Below are positions 52,071 through 61,712 of a stretch of 64,000 nucleotides of DNA, piece by piece. A program made the position numbers and the translations under genes. A model generated the notes under the pieces. The model searched no databases. It was not told the origin of the DNA and saw nothing but the letters and a program-made list of their open reading frames with translations. The stretch is from NCBI RefSeq assembly GCF_017311415.1, contig NZ_JAEKIS010000014.1, positions 62,001 to 126,000 on the forward strand. Direction: 5' to 3'. The stretch comes from Salipiger abyssi (lineage in GTDB: Bacteria; Pseudomonadota; Alphaproteobacteria; Rhodobacterales; Rhodobacteraceae). Position 1 is the stretch's first letter. Each line of letters begins with the position of its first letter.

Positions 52071-55000
52071 TCAGAAATCCTCCACCGCCAGCACCCCGTC
52101 GAGCGATTTCACCGCCCCCTTGATCTCCGGCGTCACCGGGAACTCCTGCTTGAGATCCATCTCCACCTCGCCCGGCAGCCCCGCCGCCGTCAGACACAGC
52201 CGGATAGGCCCGCGCCCGGCCTTGGGCATCTGCTCGGAGGCGCGGCTCAGCACCGAGGCGACCTGCGCCACCGTGCCCGGCTCCTCGATAAAGATCCGCA
52301 GCCCCGAGGCGCCGGCATCGGCAACCACATGCTCGACCGCGCCGAAACTGCGCGCCAGCAGCTTGAGCTGATCGGCTTCCAGCGTCGCCTCCACGGTCAC
52401 CACCACTTTGGCGCCGGTCTCCAGCATGTCGCGGGATTTCTCCAGCGTCTCGGAAAAGATCGTCACCTCATAGGCGCCGGTCGGATCGGAAAGCTGGGCA
52501 AAGGCAAAGCGGTTGCCGCGCGCCGATTTGCGCTCCTGCCGCCCGGCCACCACGCCCGCCAGCTTGGCGATGCAGGCGCCGCCGCGCGCCTTCTCCTCGA
52601 CATCGTCCAGCGTCATCACGTCGCGCCGCTTCAGCGCCGGCATGTAATCGTCGAGCGGATGGCCCGAAAGGTAGAAACCGATCGCCTTGAATTCCTCGCT
52701 CAGCCGTTCGGCGGGCAGCCAGTCGGGCACCGGCGACAGGCGCGGCTCGGGCAGGTCGTCGCCGGCCTCGCCAAAGAGCGAGACCTGCGCGCTGCCCTTC
52801 TGCTCATGCACCGCCGCCGAATAGGCGACCAGCGCATCGAGACTCTCGAAGACCCGCCGCCGGTTGCGGTCGAGCTGGTCGAAGGCGCCGGCGCGGGCCA
52901 GCATCTCCAGCGGCCGCTTGCCGACCCGCTTCAGGTCCACCCGACGGGCGAAATCGTAGAGATTGACGAACGGCTTGTCGCGCCCGCCCGCATCCGGATC
53001 CTGCCGCCCGGCCACCACCAGCTGCATCGCCTCGACGCCGACATTCTTCAGCGCCCCCAGCGCATAGACCAGCTTCTGGTCGGCCACGTCGAACATCGCC
53101 TGGCTGCGGTTCACGCAGGGCGGCGTGTAGCCCAGCTTCAGCCCCTTCTTCAGCTCGTAGAAGTAGGTCGCGAGCTTGTCGGTGAGATGGATATCGCAGT
53201 TCATCACCCCGGCCATGAACTCCACCGGGTGGTTCGCCTTGAGCCACGCCGTCTGGTAGCTCACCACCGCGTAGGCGGCGGCGTGGGATTTGTTGAAGCC
53301 GTAATTGGCGAATTTCTCCAGCAGGTCGAAGACCTCGGTCGCCTTCTTCTTCTCGACGCCGTTCTCCGCCGCGCCCTTTTCGAATTTCGGCCGCTCGGCG
53401 TCCATCGCCTCCTTGATCTTCTTGCCCATGGCGCGGCGCAGCAGGTCGGCGCCGCCGAGGCTGTATCCCGCCATTTCCTGGGCGATCTGCATCACCTGTT
53501 CCTGATAGACGATGATGCCCTGGGTCTCGGCAAGGATATGGTCGATCGACGGGTGCACCGAGGTGATCTCGCGCAGGCCGTTCTTGACCTCGCAATAGAC
53601 CGGGATGTTCTCCATCGGGCCGGGGCGGTAAAGCGCCACGAGCGCCACGATATCCTCGATACAGGTGGGCTTCATGCGCTTGAGCGCATCCATCATGCCG
53701 GTACTTTCCACCTGGAACACCGCGACGGTCTTGGCATCGGCGTAGAGCTTGTAGGTCTTCTCATCGTCCAGCGGGATGAGGTTCATCTGGTTCTCGCCGC
53801 CTTCGGCGGGCCGGTAGAGCTCCGTACCGTCGGCGGCCACATGGATGGGCCGCCCGTCCTTGAGGATCAGGTTCACCGCGTTCTGGATCACCGTCAGCGT
53901 CTTGAGGCCGAGGAAGTCGAACTTCACCAGACCCGCCTGTTCCACCCATTTCATGTTGAACTGGGTGGCCGGCATGTCCGAGCGCGGATCCTGATAGAGC
54001 GGCACCAGCTCGTCGGTGGGGCGGTCGGCGATCACCACCCCGGCGGCGTGGGTCGAGGCGTTGCGGAGCAAGCCCTCCACCTGCTGGCCATAGGTCAGCA
54101 GCCGGTCGACCACCTCCTCGTTGCGCGCCTCCTCGCGCAGGCGCGGCTCGTCCTGAAGCGCCTTCTCGATGGAGACGGGTTTCACGCCCTCCACCGGGAT
54201 CATCTTCGACAGCCGGTCGACCTGGCCATAGGGCATCTGCAACACCCGGCCCACATCGCGCACCGCCGCCTTCGACAGCAGCGCGCCGAAGGTGATGATC
54301 TGCGCCACCTTGTCGTGGCCGTATTTCTGCTGGACGTAGCGGATCACCTCTTCGCGGCGGTCCATGCAGAAGTCGATGTCGAAGTCGGGCATCGAGACCC
54401 GCTCGGGGTTGAGAAACCGCTCGAAGAGCAGCGAATAGCGCAGCGGGTCGAGGTCGGTGATGGTAAGCGCATAGGCCACCAGAGAGCCGGCGCCCGAACC
54501 CCGGCCCGGACCCACCGGAATGTCGTGATCCTTGGCCCATTGGATGAAGTCGGCCACGATCAGGAAGTAGCCGGGAAAGCCCATGCCCTCGATGATGCCC
54601 AGCTCGAAATCCAGCCGTTCCTGATATTTCTCGAGGCTCACCGCGTGCGGGATCACCGCGAGCCGCGCCTTCAGGCCTTCATTGGCCATGCGGCGCAGCT
54701 CCGCCACCTCGTCATCGGCAAAGCGCGGCAGGATCGGCGCGCGGCGATAGGTCATGAAGGCGCAGCGTTTGGCGATCTCGACGGTGTTCTCCACCGCCTC
54801 GGGCAGATCGGCAAACAGCGTGACCATCTCCTGCGGGGTCTTGAGGTAATGCTGTGCGGTCAGCCGGCGGCGTGGCTCCTGCTGGTCGACATAGGCGCCC
54901 TCGGCGATACAGATCAGCGCGTCATGCGCCTCGTACATGTCGGATTTCGGGAAATAGACATCGTTGGTGGCAACCAGCGGCAGCCCCATCTCATAGGCCA

Positions 55001-55589
55001 TCTCCACATGGCCGCGCTCGGTCAGCCGTTCCGCCTCGGGCAGCCCGTCCTCGCCGGGATGGCGTTGCAGCTCGACATAGAGCCGGTCGTCATAGATCTG
55101 GTGCAGCCTGGTCATCAGCGTCTGCGCCGCGGCGCGGTGGTTTTCCCGCAAGAGCCGCCCGACCGGCCCGTCCGGGCCGCCGGAAAGGCAGATCAGCCCC
55201 TCGCCGTATTGTTCCAGCTCCTCCAGCGTCACGTGCTCCTGCTGGCCGTCGTGGCGCAGATAGAGGCAGGAATTGAGCTTCATCAGGTTTTCATAGCCGC
55301 GCTCGTTCTGCGCCAGAAGCACGACGGGGGCGGGCGGCTTGGGCCGTTCGCCCGGAACCGGCTGCACATATTGCAGATCGACCTGGCAGCCGATGATCGG
55401 CTGCACGCCCGCGCCGCTGGCGGTGACGGAAAACTCCAGCGCCGAGAACAGGTTATTGGTGTCGGTCACCGCCACGGCGGGCATGCCCATGGTCTCGCAG
55501 AGCCCCGGCAGCTTTTTCAGCCGGACGGCACCTTCGAGCAGGGAATATTCGGTGTGGACGCGGAGGTGAATGAATCGGGGATCTGCCAT
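52071..55589 (-). CDS. dnaE: DNA polymerase III alpha subunit
   Basis: Main replicative polymerase. The 1172-residue protein starts with a PHP domain (FIHLRVHTEYSLLEGAVRLK) and has the polymerase active site PDFDIDFCMDRREEV, GRGSGAGSLVAYALTITDLD, and the C-terminal OB and tau-binding regions. Length and order match DnaE1. The 190-bp gap upstream shows no clear promoter. Confidence 0.97.
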   Translation of the reverse strand: MADPRFIHLRVHTEYSLLEGAVRLKKLPGLCETMGMPAVAVTDTNNLFSALEFSVTASGAGVQPIIGCQVDLQYVQPVPGERPKPPAPVVLLAQNERGYENLMKLNSCLYLRHDGQQEHVTLEELEQYGEGLICLSGGPDGPVGRLLRENHRAAAQTLMTRLHQIYDDRLYVELQRHPGEDGLPEAERLTERGHVEMAYEMGLPLVATNDVYFPKSDMYEAHDALICIAEGAYVDQQEPRRRLTAQHYLKTPQEMVTLFADLPEAVENTVEIAKRCAFMTYRRAPILPRFADDEVAELRRMANEGLKARLAVIPHAVSLEKYQERLDFELGIIEGMGFPGYFLIVADFIQWAKDHDIPVGPGRGSGAGSLVAYALTITDLDPLRYSLLFERFLNPERVSMPDFDIDFCMDRREEVIRYVQQKYGHDKVAQIITFGALLSKAAVRDVGRVLQMPYGQVDRLSKMIPVEGVKPVSIEKALQDEPRLREEARNEEVVDRLLTYGQQVEGLLRNASTHAAGVVIADRPTDELVPLYQDPRSDMPATQFNMKWVEQAGLVKFDFLGLKTLTVIQNAVNLILKDGRPIHVAADGTELYRPAEGGENQMNLIPLDDEKTYKLYADAKTVAVFQVESTGMMDALKRMKPTCIEDIVALVALYRPGPMENIPVYCEVKNGLREITSVHPSIDHILAETQGIIVYQEQVMQIAQEMAGYSLGGADLLRRAMGKKIKEAMDAERPKFEKGAAENGVEKKKATEVFDLLEKFANYGFNKSHAAAYAVVSYQTAWLKANHPVEFMAGVMNCDIHLTDKLATYFYELKKGLKLGYTPPCVNRSQAMFDVADQKLVYALGALKNVGVEAMQLVVAGRQDPDAGGRDKPFVNLYDFARRVDLKRVGKRPLEMLARAGAFDQLDRNRRRVFESLDALVAYSAAVHEQKGSAQVSLFGEAGDDLPEPRLSPVPDWLPAERLSEEFKAIGFYLSGHPLDDYMPALKRRDVMTLDDVEEKARGGACIAKLAGVVAGRQERKSARGNRFAFAQLSDPTGAYEVTIFSETLEKSRDMLETGAKVVVTVEATLEADQLKLLARSFGAVEHVVADAGASGLRIFIEEPGTVAQVASVLSRASEQMPKAGRGPIRLCLTAAGLPGEVEMDLKQEFPVTPEIKGAVKSLDGVLAVEDF

Positions 55590-55779
55590 GCAGGCACATT
55601 ATGGTGCGGGCGCGGCGGGCGAAAGCCTCCTGTTGTGGCGGCAGGCGTGGCGCCATGTGACGGACAAAATCCTTGTTTCAGAAACAATCCCGCCCAATTT
55701 TGACCGATTTCCTTCTCCACAACTGAAAGCCGAGCCAGTAAAATAACGGCTGCGCGAGGCGTGCGCGGCGGGATCCGAT

Positions 55780-56796
55780 ATGAACCATGTTGCAAACAAC
55801 CGGTCGATTCCGGCCGAGCCGATGGCAGCGGATGCGAGCGATGCCCCCGCCGCCGCCGAGGAGGCCTTCGGCTTCGATCTCGACACGCGTGCCCCAGATC
55901 GGTCGGGGCTGCGGACACTGCTCAAATCCGCGCGTCACAATGCGCTGCTGCTGGCGTCGCGGGTGGCACCGGCTGTCACCGCGTCGCTGCTGGCGCGGCG
56001 CTATCTCAAATCCGCGACCTTCGTCGGCCCGGTGCAGCGCCGCACCCGGCGCGGCGTGAGCTTTTTTCAGGCGGCGCCGGATGTGGCGGTCATCAGGCAC
56101 CAGCCGCAGGGCGTGCGACGCGGGCGCGTGCTGCTGGTGCATGGTCATGACGGCAATGTCCGCCAGTTCGCCCGGCTGGCGCGGGCGCTGCGCAACGCCG
56201 GTGCCGAGGTCGATGCGCTGATCCTGCCCGGTCATCTCGATCCGGCACGCGAGATTTGCAGCGTTGCCACGGTCACCCGGGCGATCCGGCATTGTGCCGA
56301 GACGCTCGGCCCCTATGATGGCATGCTCGGCCATTGCGTCAGTGCGAACGGCCTTCTGTTCGCGCTGGACGAGGGGATCACCAGCCCCCGTGTGGTCTTT
56401 GTCTCCACGCCCATCGAGTTGCACAAGCTGATCCGGCTGGCGGGCACGCAATACGGCATCGCCAATGGCTGTCTCGACCGGTTCGTGCAGGCGGTCAGCC
56501 GCCTTGGGGTGCCCTATCCGGTCGATCTGCCCTGGCAGCCGCTCGCGGCGCGGCGCGGCGAAAAGCTTCTCGCGGTGCATGCGCGGCACGATTACGCCGC
56601 TCCGGTCAAGGATCTCGACGCGCTGGGCCGGATCTGGCCGGACGCGCATGTCGAGGTCTTCGAACAGGGCGATCACAATTCGATCCTGCACATGAACGCG
56701 CCGATCAAGGCGATCACGGAGTTCCTGAGCGCGGATTTCTCCGAGCCTGTCGGCGATGACCGCGCCGCCCCGCAGGCCATGCCGAACCCGTCCTGA
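55780..56796 (+). CDS. Alpha/beta hydrolase with Cys at the nucleophile position
   Basis: A 338-residue protein. The oxyanion segment LLVHGHDGN (119-126) is followed by the nucleophile elbow LGHCVSANG with C186 where Ser is usual. D271 (HARHDYAAP) and H299 (GDHNSIL) complete a Cys-His-Asp triad. The first ~90 residues are a basic, Ala-rich extension without an obvious signal peptide. A Cys nucleophile occurs in dienelactone hydrolases and in PHA synthases, but the protein is not a full-size PHA synthase. It is just upstream of the xdh operon, with a 191-bp gap. Confidence 0.75.
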   Translation: MNHVANNRSIPAEPMAADASDAPAAAEEAFGFDLDTRAPDRSGLRTLLKSARHNALLLASRVAPAVTASLLARRYLKSATFVGPVQRRTRRGVSFFQAAPDVAVIRHQPQGVRRGRVLLVHGHDGNVRQFARLARALRNAGAEVDALILPGHLDPAREICSVATVTRAIRHCAETLGPYDGMLGHCVSANGLLFALDEGITSPRVVFVSTPIELHKLIRLAGTQYGIANGCLDRFVQAVSRLGVPYPVDLPWQPLAARRGEKLLAVHARHDYAAPVKDLDALGRIWPDAHVEVFEQGDHNSILHMNAPIKAITEFLSADFSEPVGDDRAAPQAMPNPS

Positions 56797-56987
56797 TTGC
56801 GCGGCCTCCGGGGCTGCCCGGTTTGGCGGCGCTGTTGTGCGCTCTGCCTCGGAAATGGGCATTTTCTTCTTGCCAAGTCTGAAACCCGCCCCCTAGCCTA
56901 GGACGGCACAGGGATAGTCCGCGCGCTTTCTACGCCGCATCGGGGGCGCGCAGCAAAAGGACAGGGTAAGGCGGCAGGTCTGTATAT

Positions 56988-58370
56988 ATGGATATCTCCT
57001 TTCTTCTGAACGGGGAAAGAGTCGAGTTGCGCGGGGTTTCACCGACGCGCACCGCGCTCGACTGGCTGCGTGAAGAGCGCGGGCTGACAGGAACGAAAGA
57101 GGGGTGCAACGAGGGCGATTGCGGCGCCTGCACCGTGATGGTGAGCGATGCGCGCGGCAGCCGCGCGGTCAATGCCTGCATCCTCTTTCTGCCGCAGCTG
57201 CACGGCAAGGCGCTGCGCACCGTCGAGGGGCTTGCCGGCCCCGGCGGCGAGATGCACCCGGTGCAGGAGGCCATGGTCACCCATCACGGCTCGCAATGCG
57301 GCTTCTGCACGCCGGGCTTCGTGGTCTCGATGGCGAATGCCCATCTCAAGGGCGACACCGGCTATGACGATGCGCTGGCGGGCAATCTCTGCCGCTGCAC
57401 CGGCTATGCGCCGATCATCCGCGCCGCCGAGGCCGCCGCCGAAGTGCCGGTGCCGGGCTGGATGGACGAGGGCGCGTTGCCCGAGGTCGCCGGGTCGGTC
57501 TCGTCGCGGGACATGACCGCGCATGTGCCGGACAGCGTTGACGAACTGGCCGAGCTCGCTGCGCGCCATCCCAACGCCACGCTGGTGGCTGGGGCGACGG
57601 ATGTGGGGCTCTGGGTCACCAAGCAGCTCCGCGATCTGCCGGAGGTCATCTTTCTCAACCGCTGCCTCGATATTCAGGAGATCGAGGTTACCGACGATGC
57701 GATCCGCATTGGCGCGGGCGTCACCATGGACCGTGTGCTCGACCTGATGCGCGAATATTTCCCCAGCTATGCCGAGATGCTGCGCCGCTACGGTTCCGGT
57801 CAGGTACGGGCGGCGGCGACCATCGGCGGCAATATCGCCAATGGCTCGCCCATCGGAGACAATCCGCCTGTGCTGATCGCGCTGGGGGCACGGCTGCATC
57901 TGCGCTACCGCGACACGCGGCGCGAAATGGCGCTGGAGCATTTCTTTCTCGATTACGGAAAACAGGATCGCTATCCCGGCGAATTCGTCGAGACGATCGA
58001 GATCCCGCGCCAGCCCGACCGGCTGCGGGTCTACAAGCTGTCGAAGCGCTTTGATCAGGATATTTCGGCGGTCTGCGGTGCCTTCAACATCCAGGTGGAG
58101 GACGGCACGGTCACCGAGGCGCGCATCGCCTTCGGCGGCATGGCGGGCATCCCGAAACGCGCTGAGGCAGTCGAGGCCGCGCTGGTGGGCAAGCCTTGGA
58201 ACGACGAGGCGGTGGTCGCCGCCTGGGATGGCTGGGAGGCGGATTTCCAGCCGATGTCCGACATGCGGGCAAGTTCTGAGTACCGGCTGCTGGCGGCGCG
58301 CAACATGCTCACCCGTTATCTGCTCGAAGATCTCGGTGCCGCCACCAATGTGCGCGAGGTGCGGCCATGA
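56988..58370 (+). CDS. xdhA: Xanthine dehydrogenase small subunit (2Fe-2S and FAD)
   Basis: The 460-residue subunit passes electrons from the molybdenum site to NAD. The first iron-sulfur cluster is ligated by C40, C45, C48 and C64; the second by C104, C107, C135 and C137, a canonical set. The FAD domain includes TLVAGATDVGLW and TIGGNIANGSPIGD. It overlaps xdhB by 4 bp (ATGA). Confidence 0.96.
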   Translation: MDISFLLNGERVELRGVSPTRTALDWLREERGLTGTKEGCNEGDCGACTVMVSDARGSRAVNACILFLPQLHGKALRTVEGLAGPGGEMHPVQEAMVTHHGSQCGFCTPGFVVSMANAHLKGDTGYDDALAGNLCRCTGYAPIIRAAEAAAEVPVPGWMDEGALPEVAGSVSSRDMTAHVPDSVDELAELAARHPNATLVAGATDVGLWVTKQLRDLPEVIFLNRCLDIQEIEVTDDAIRIGAGVTMDRVLDLMREYFPSYAEMLRRYGSGQVRAAATIGGNIANGSPIGDNPPVLIALGARLHLRYRDTRREMALEHFFLDYGKQDRYPGEFVETIEIPRQPDRLRVYKLSKRFDQDISAVCGAFNIQVEDGTVTEARIAFGGMAGIPKRAEAVEAALVGKPWNDEAVVAAWDGWEADFQPMSDMRASSEYRLLAARNMLTRYLLEDLGAATNVREVRP

Positions 58371-60784
58371 GCGTCACCAAACCCCTGCCGCATGACGCGG
58401 CGGCGCTGCATGTGACCGGCAAGGCGCGCTATATCGACGACATCCCGGTGCCGCCGGGCTGCCTGCATCTGGCCTTTGGCCTGTCGGAGATCGCGGCGGG
58501 CCATATCGCCGGCATCGACCTCAGCGATGTGCGCAGCGCGCCGGGGGTGGTGGGCGTCTGGCAGGCCGCCGACCTGCCTTCGGACTGCGATTGTTCGCCC
58601 TCGCTGCATGACGAGCCGCTGCTGTCGGATGGCACGCTGCACTATGTCGGCCAGCCGGTGTTTCTGGTCGCGGCGACCAGCCATCTAGCGGCACGCAAGG
58701 CGGTGGGCAGGGCAAAGATCACCTACGAGGCACGAGAGCCGGTCTTTTCCGTAGATGCGGCGCTCGCCGCCGATACCCGCTTCGAAGAGGGCCCACGCAT
58801 CTGGGAAAAGGGCGATGCGGCGCAGGCGCTGGAGGCGGCGCCGAATGTGATCGAGGGCTCGCTTGAGATGGGCGGGCAGGAGCATTTCTATCTCGAAGGG
58901 CAGGCGGCGCTGGCGCTGGCGCAGGAAAACGGCGATCTGCTGGTGCACAGCTCGACCCAGCACCCAACCGAGATCCAGCACAAGGTGGCGCATGCGCTGC
59001 ACCTGCCGATGCACGCCGTGCGGGTCGAGACACGGCGCATGGGCGGCGGTTTCGGCGGCAAGGAGAGCCAGGGCAACGCGCTGGCCATCGCCTGCGCGGT
59101 GGTGGCCTCGGCGACGGGCCGGCCGGCCAAGATGCGCTATGATCGCGACGACGATATGGTGATCACCGGCAAGCGCCACGATTTCCGCATCGATTACAGC
59201 GCCGGGTTCGATGACGAGGGCAAGCTGCTGGCGGTGGATTTCGTGCAATATGCCCGCTGCGGCTGGGCACAGGATCTGTCGATTCCGGTGGCCGACCGCG
59301 CCATGCTGCATGCGGACAACGCCTATGACATCCCGGCGCTGCGGGTCGAAAGCCACCGGCTCAAGACCAACACGCAGAGCGCCACCGCCTATCGCGGCTT
59401 TGGCGGGCCGCAGGGCATGCTGGGGATCGAGCGGGTGCTCGATCATGTGGCTCATGCGCTGGGCCGCGATCCGCTCGAGGTACGGCGGGCCAATTACTAC
59501 GCCGATTACGACGACACCCGCCCCGGGCTCGACCCGGGGCCTCCCCCCCAGCCACCCGCGACTCTCCCCGACGAGAGCGGCGACACCGACCTCACCTCGC
59601 GCGGCGCGCCCGGCCCGGTGGGCCATGCCCCTGCCGCCCCCGCCGGGGTGCAGACCACCCATTACGGTCAGCCGGTCGAGGATTTCATCCTGAACGCGCT
59701 GACCGAAAAGCTTGCCGAAAGCTGCGGTTATGCCGAGCGCCGGGCGCGTGTGGCGCAGTGGAACGAGGAGACCCCGCTGCTCAAGCGCGGGCTCGCGCTG
59801 ACCCCGGTGAAATTCGGCATCTCCTTCACGCTGACCCATCTCAACCAGGCCGGCGCGCTGGTGCATGTCTATCAGGACGGCTCGGTCGCCATGAACCATG
59901 GCGGCACCGAGATGGGGCAGGGGCTGTTCCAGAAGGTGGCGCAGGTCGCCGCCGCGCGCTTCGGCATTCCGCTCGACATGGTGCGCATCACCGCCACCGA
60001 CACGGCGAAAGTGCCCAATACCTCGGCCACGGCGGCCTCGTCGGGGTCGGATCTGAACGGCATGGCGGTGCAGGTCGCCTGCGACACGATCCGCGACCGC
60101 ATGGCCGAGCATCTGGCGGGGCTCTATCAGGCCGATGCGGCAGAGGTGCTCTTTGCCGATGGTTATGTGCATGTGGGGGAGGCAACGCTCAGTTTCGCAG
60201 AGGTGGCCAAGCTCTGTTACGAGGGCCGTGTGAGCCTGTCGTCGACCGGGTTCTACAAGACCCCCAAGGTGGAGTGGGACCGGATCCGGGGACAGGGACG
60301 GCCGTTCTATTACTTCGCCTATGGTGCCGCCTGCACCGAGGTGGTGCTCGACACGCTCACCGGCGAATATCGCATCCTGCGCACCGATATCCTGCATGAC
60401 GCAGGATCCTCGCTGAATCCGGCGCTGGATATCGGCCAGATCGAGGGCGGCTATGTGCAGGGCGCCGGCTGGCTCACCACCGAGGAGCTGGTCTGGGACG
60501 ACAACGGGCGGCTGCGCACGCATGCGCCTTCCACCTACAAGATCCCCGCCTGTTCCGACCGGCCCGAGATCTTCAATGTGGCGCTCTGGGACGGGCGCAA
60601 TGTCGAGGAGACGGTCTATCGCTCCAAGGCGGTGGGGGAGCCGCCTTTCATGCTGGGGATCTCGGCCTTTCTGGCGCTCTCGGATGCGATTGGCGCCTGC
60701 GGCGAGGCCTATCCGGCGCTCGACGCGCCGGCCACGCCCGAGCGGGTGCTGATGGCGATCCGGAAGGTGCAGGATGGCGTTTGA
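58367..60784 (+). CDS. xdhB: Xanthine dehydrogenase molybdopterin subunit
   Basis: Oxidises hypoxanthine and xanthine. The 805-residue protein has GGGFGGKES, AYRGFGGPQG, GTEMGQGLFQKV and KAVGEPPFML, all parts of the molybdopterin domain. It is longer than family members (about 750-780). The excess is a proline-rich insertion at residues ~381-429, between RRANYYAD and HYGQPVEDFILN. Flanking motifs are intact and the frame is open, so it is probably functional. Confidence 0.95.
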   Translation: MSVTKPLPHDAAALHVTGKARYIDDIPVPPGCLHLAFGLSEIAAGHIAGIDLSDVRSAPGVVGVWQAADLPSDCDCSPSLHDEPLLSDGTLHYVGQPVFLVAATSHLAARKAVGRAKITYEAREPVFSVDAALAADTRFEEGPRIWEKGDAAQALEAAPNVIEGSLEMGGQEHFYLEGQAALALAQENGDLLVHSSTQHPTEIQHKVAHALHLPMHAVRVETRRMGGGFGGKESQGNALAIACAVVASATGRPAKMRYDRDDDMVITGKRHDFRIDYSAGFDDEGKLLAVDFVQYARCGWAQDLSIPVADRAMLHADNAYDIPALRVESHRLKTNTQSATAYRGFGGPQGMLGIERVLDHVAHALGRDPLEVRRANYYADYDDTRPGLDPGPPPQPPATLPDESGDTDLTSRGAPGPVGHAPAAPAGVQTTHYGQPVEDFILNALTEKLAESCGYAERRARVAQWNEETPLLKRGLALTPVKFGISFTLTHLNQAGALVHVYQDGSVAMNHGGTEMGQGLFQKVAQVAAARFGIPLDMVRITATDTAKVPNTSATAASSGSDLNGMAVQVACDTIRDRMAEHLAGLYQADAAEVLFADGYVHVGEATLSFAEVAKLCYEGRVSLSSTGFYKTPKVEWDRIRGQGRPFYYFAYGAACTEVVLDTLTGEYRILRTDILHDAGSSLNPALDIGQIEGGYVQGAGWLTTEELVWDDNGRLRTHAPSTYKIPACSDRPEIFNVALWDGRNVEETVYRSKAVGEPPFMLGISAFLALSDAIGACGEAYPALDAPATPERVLMAIRKVQDGV
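59507..59652 (+). repeat. In-frame palindromic insertion in xdhB
   Basis: About 146 bp encode ~48 extra residues rich in Pro, Gly, Asp and Ala. The left part holds the palindrome GCCCCGGG-CTCGA-CCCGGGGC (59520-59540). Related dispersed palindromes in alphaproteobacteria sometimes insert in frame. No inverted ends or target duplication could be shown by eye. Confidence 0.55.
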
Positions 60785-61712
60785 GCTGGGCGCGCTGCGC
60801 GCGGCGGTGGCCGCCCATGGCCGCGTGGCGCGGGTCGTGGTGGCCGGTGTCGCGGGCTCGGCCCCGCGCGAGGTGGGCGCGGCGATGCTGGTCTGGGAGG
60901 GCGGGCAGTCGGGCACCATAGGCGGCGGCGCGCTGGAGCTGATGGCGGCGGAAGCGGCGCTCACGCATGAGGGGCTGAGCCGGCATCCGCTGGGCCCTTC
61001 GCTGGGCCAGTGCTGCGGCGGCGCGGTGACGCTTCTGACCGAGATCTACGATGTCGAGGCTGTGGCCGCGCTGGAGGGCCGCGAGGTCATCGCGCGCGGT
61101 CCAGGCGAGGTGCCCCTGGCGGTGACGCGGCTGCTCGATCGGGCGCGGGCGCGCGGCGAGAGGCCGGAACCGCAGCTGGTGCAGGGCTGGATGGTCGAGC
61201 CGGTGGCGCGGCCTGTCCGGCAGCTCTGGGTCTGGGGCGCGGGCCATGTCGGGCGCGCCATCGTGTCCACGCTGGCGCCGGTGCCGGGGCTGGGGATTAC
61301 CTGGGTCGACACCGCCCCGGAACGCTTTCCTCGGGAGGTGCCCGATGGGGTGACAGTGCTGCTGGCGGCCGATCCGGTGCGTCTGCTGCGTCACGCCCCG
61401 CAAGAGGCCGAACATCTGATCCTGACCTATAGCCACGAGCTCGATTTCGCGCTCTGCCACGGGCTGCTGCGCCACGGCTTCGGCTTTGCCGGGCTGATCG
61501 GGTCGGATACGAAATGGGCGCGGTTCCGGTCGCGACTTCGGGCGCTTGGCCATGGTGATGCGCAGATTTCGCGCATATGCTGCCCGATTGGGCAGAAATC
61601 CCTGGGCAAACATCCGCAGGCCATTGCCATCGGCGTCGCGGCGCATCTACTCGACAGGACAACGGGGGACGAACAGGCGTGGCAGACACACTTCTCAGCA
61701 TCCGGGGGCTGA
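60774..61712 (+). CDS. xdhC: Xanthine dehydrogenase accessory protein XdhC
   Basis: Binds molybdenum cofactor and delivers its sulfurated form to XdhB. The 312-residue protein has GTIGGGALELMAAEAAL, LGQCCGGAVTLLTE with the paired Cys, and a C-terminal Rossmann domain (WVWGAGHVGRAIV; GFAGLIGSDTKWARF). It overlaps xdhB by 11 bp and the downstream ATPase by 34 bp. Confidence 0.94.
   Translation: MAFELGALRAAVAAHGRVARVVVAGVAGSAPREVGAAMLVWEGGQSGTIGGGALELMAAEAALTHEGLSRHPLGPSLGQCCGGAVTLLTEIYDVEAVAALEGREVIARGPGEVPLAVTRLLDRARARGERPEPQLVQGWMVEPVARPVRQLWVWGAGHVGRAIVSTLAPVPGLGITWVDTAPERFPREVPDGVTVLLAADPVRLLRHAPQEAEHLILTYSHELDFALCHGLLRHGFGFAGLIGSDTKWARFRSRLRALGHGDAQISRICCPIGQKSLGKHPQAIAIGVAAHLLDRTTGDEQAWQTHFSASGG

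Noticed and set aside
52329-55703. 1124-codon plus-strand open frame opposite dnaE
   Set aside because: Composition is typical of an antisense shadow (many His, Arg, Gln, Leu) and it lies wholly across the conserved dnaE gene.
56870-56899. Promoter TTGCCA-N18-TAGCCT upstream of xdhA
   Set aside because: Weak -10 match and no supporting operator; not distinguishable from chance.
59507-59652. Frameshift or pseudogene in xdhB
   Set aside because: The frame is open through the insertion and conserved motifs are correct on both sides, so this is an insertion, not a break.
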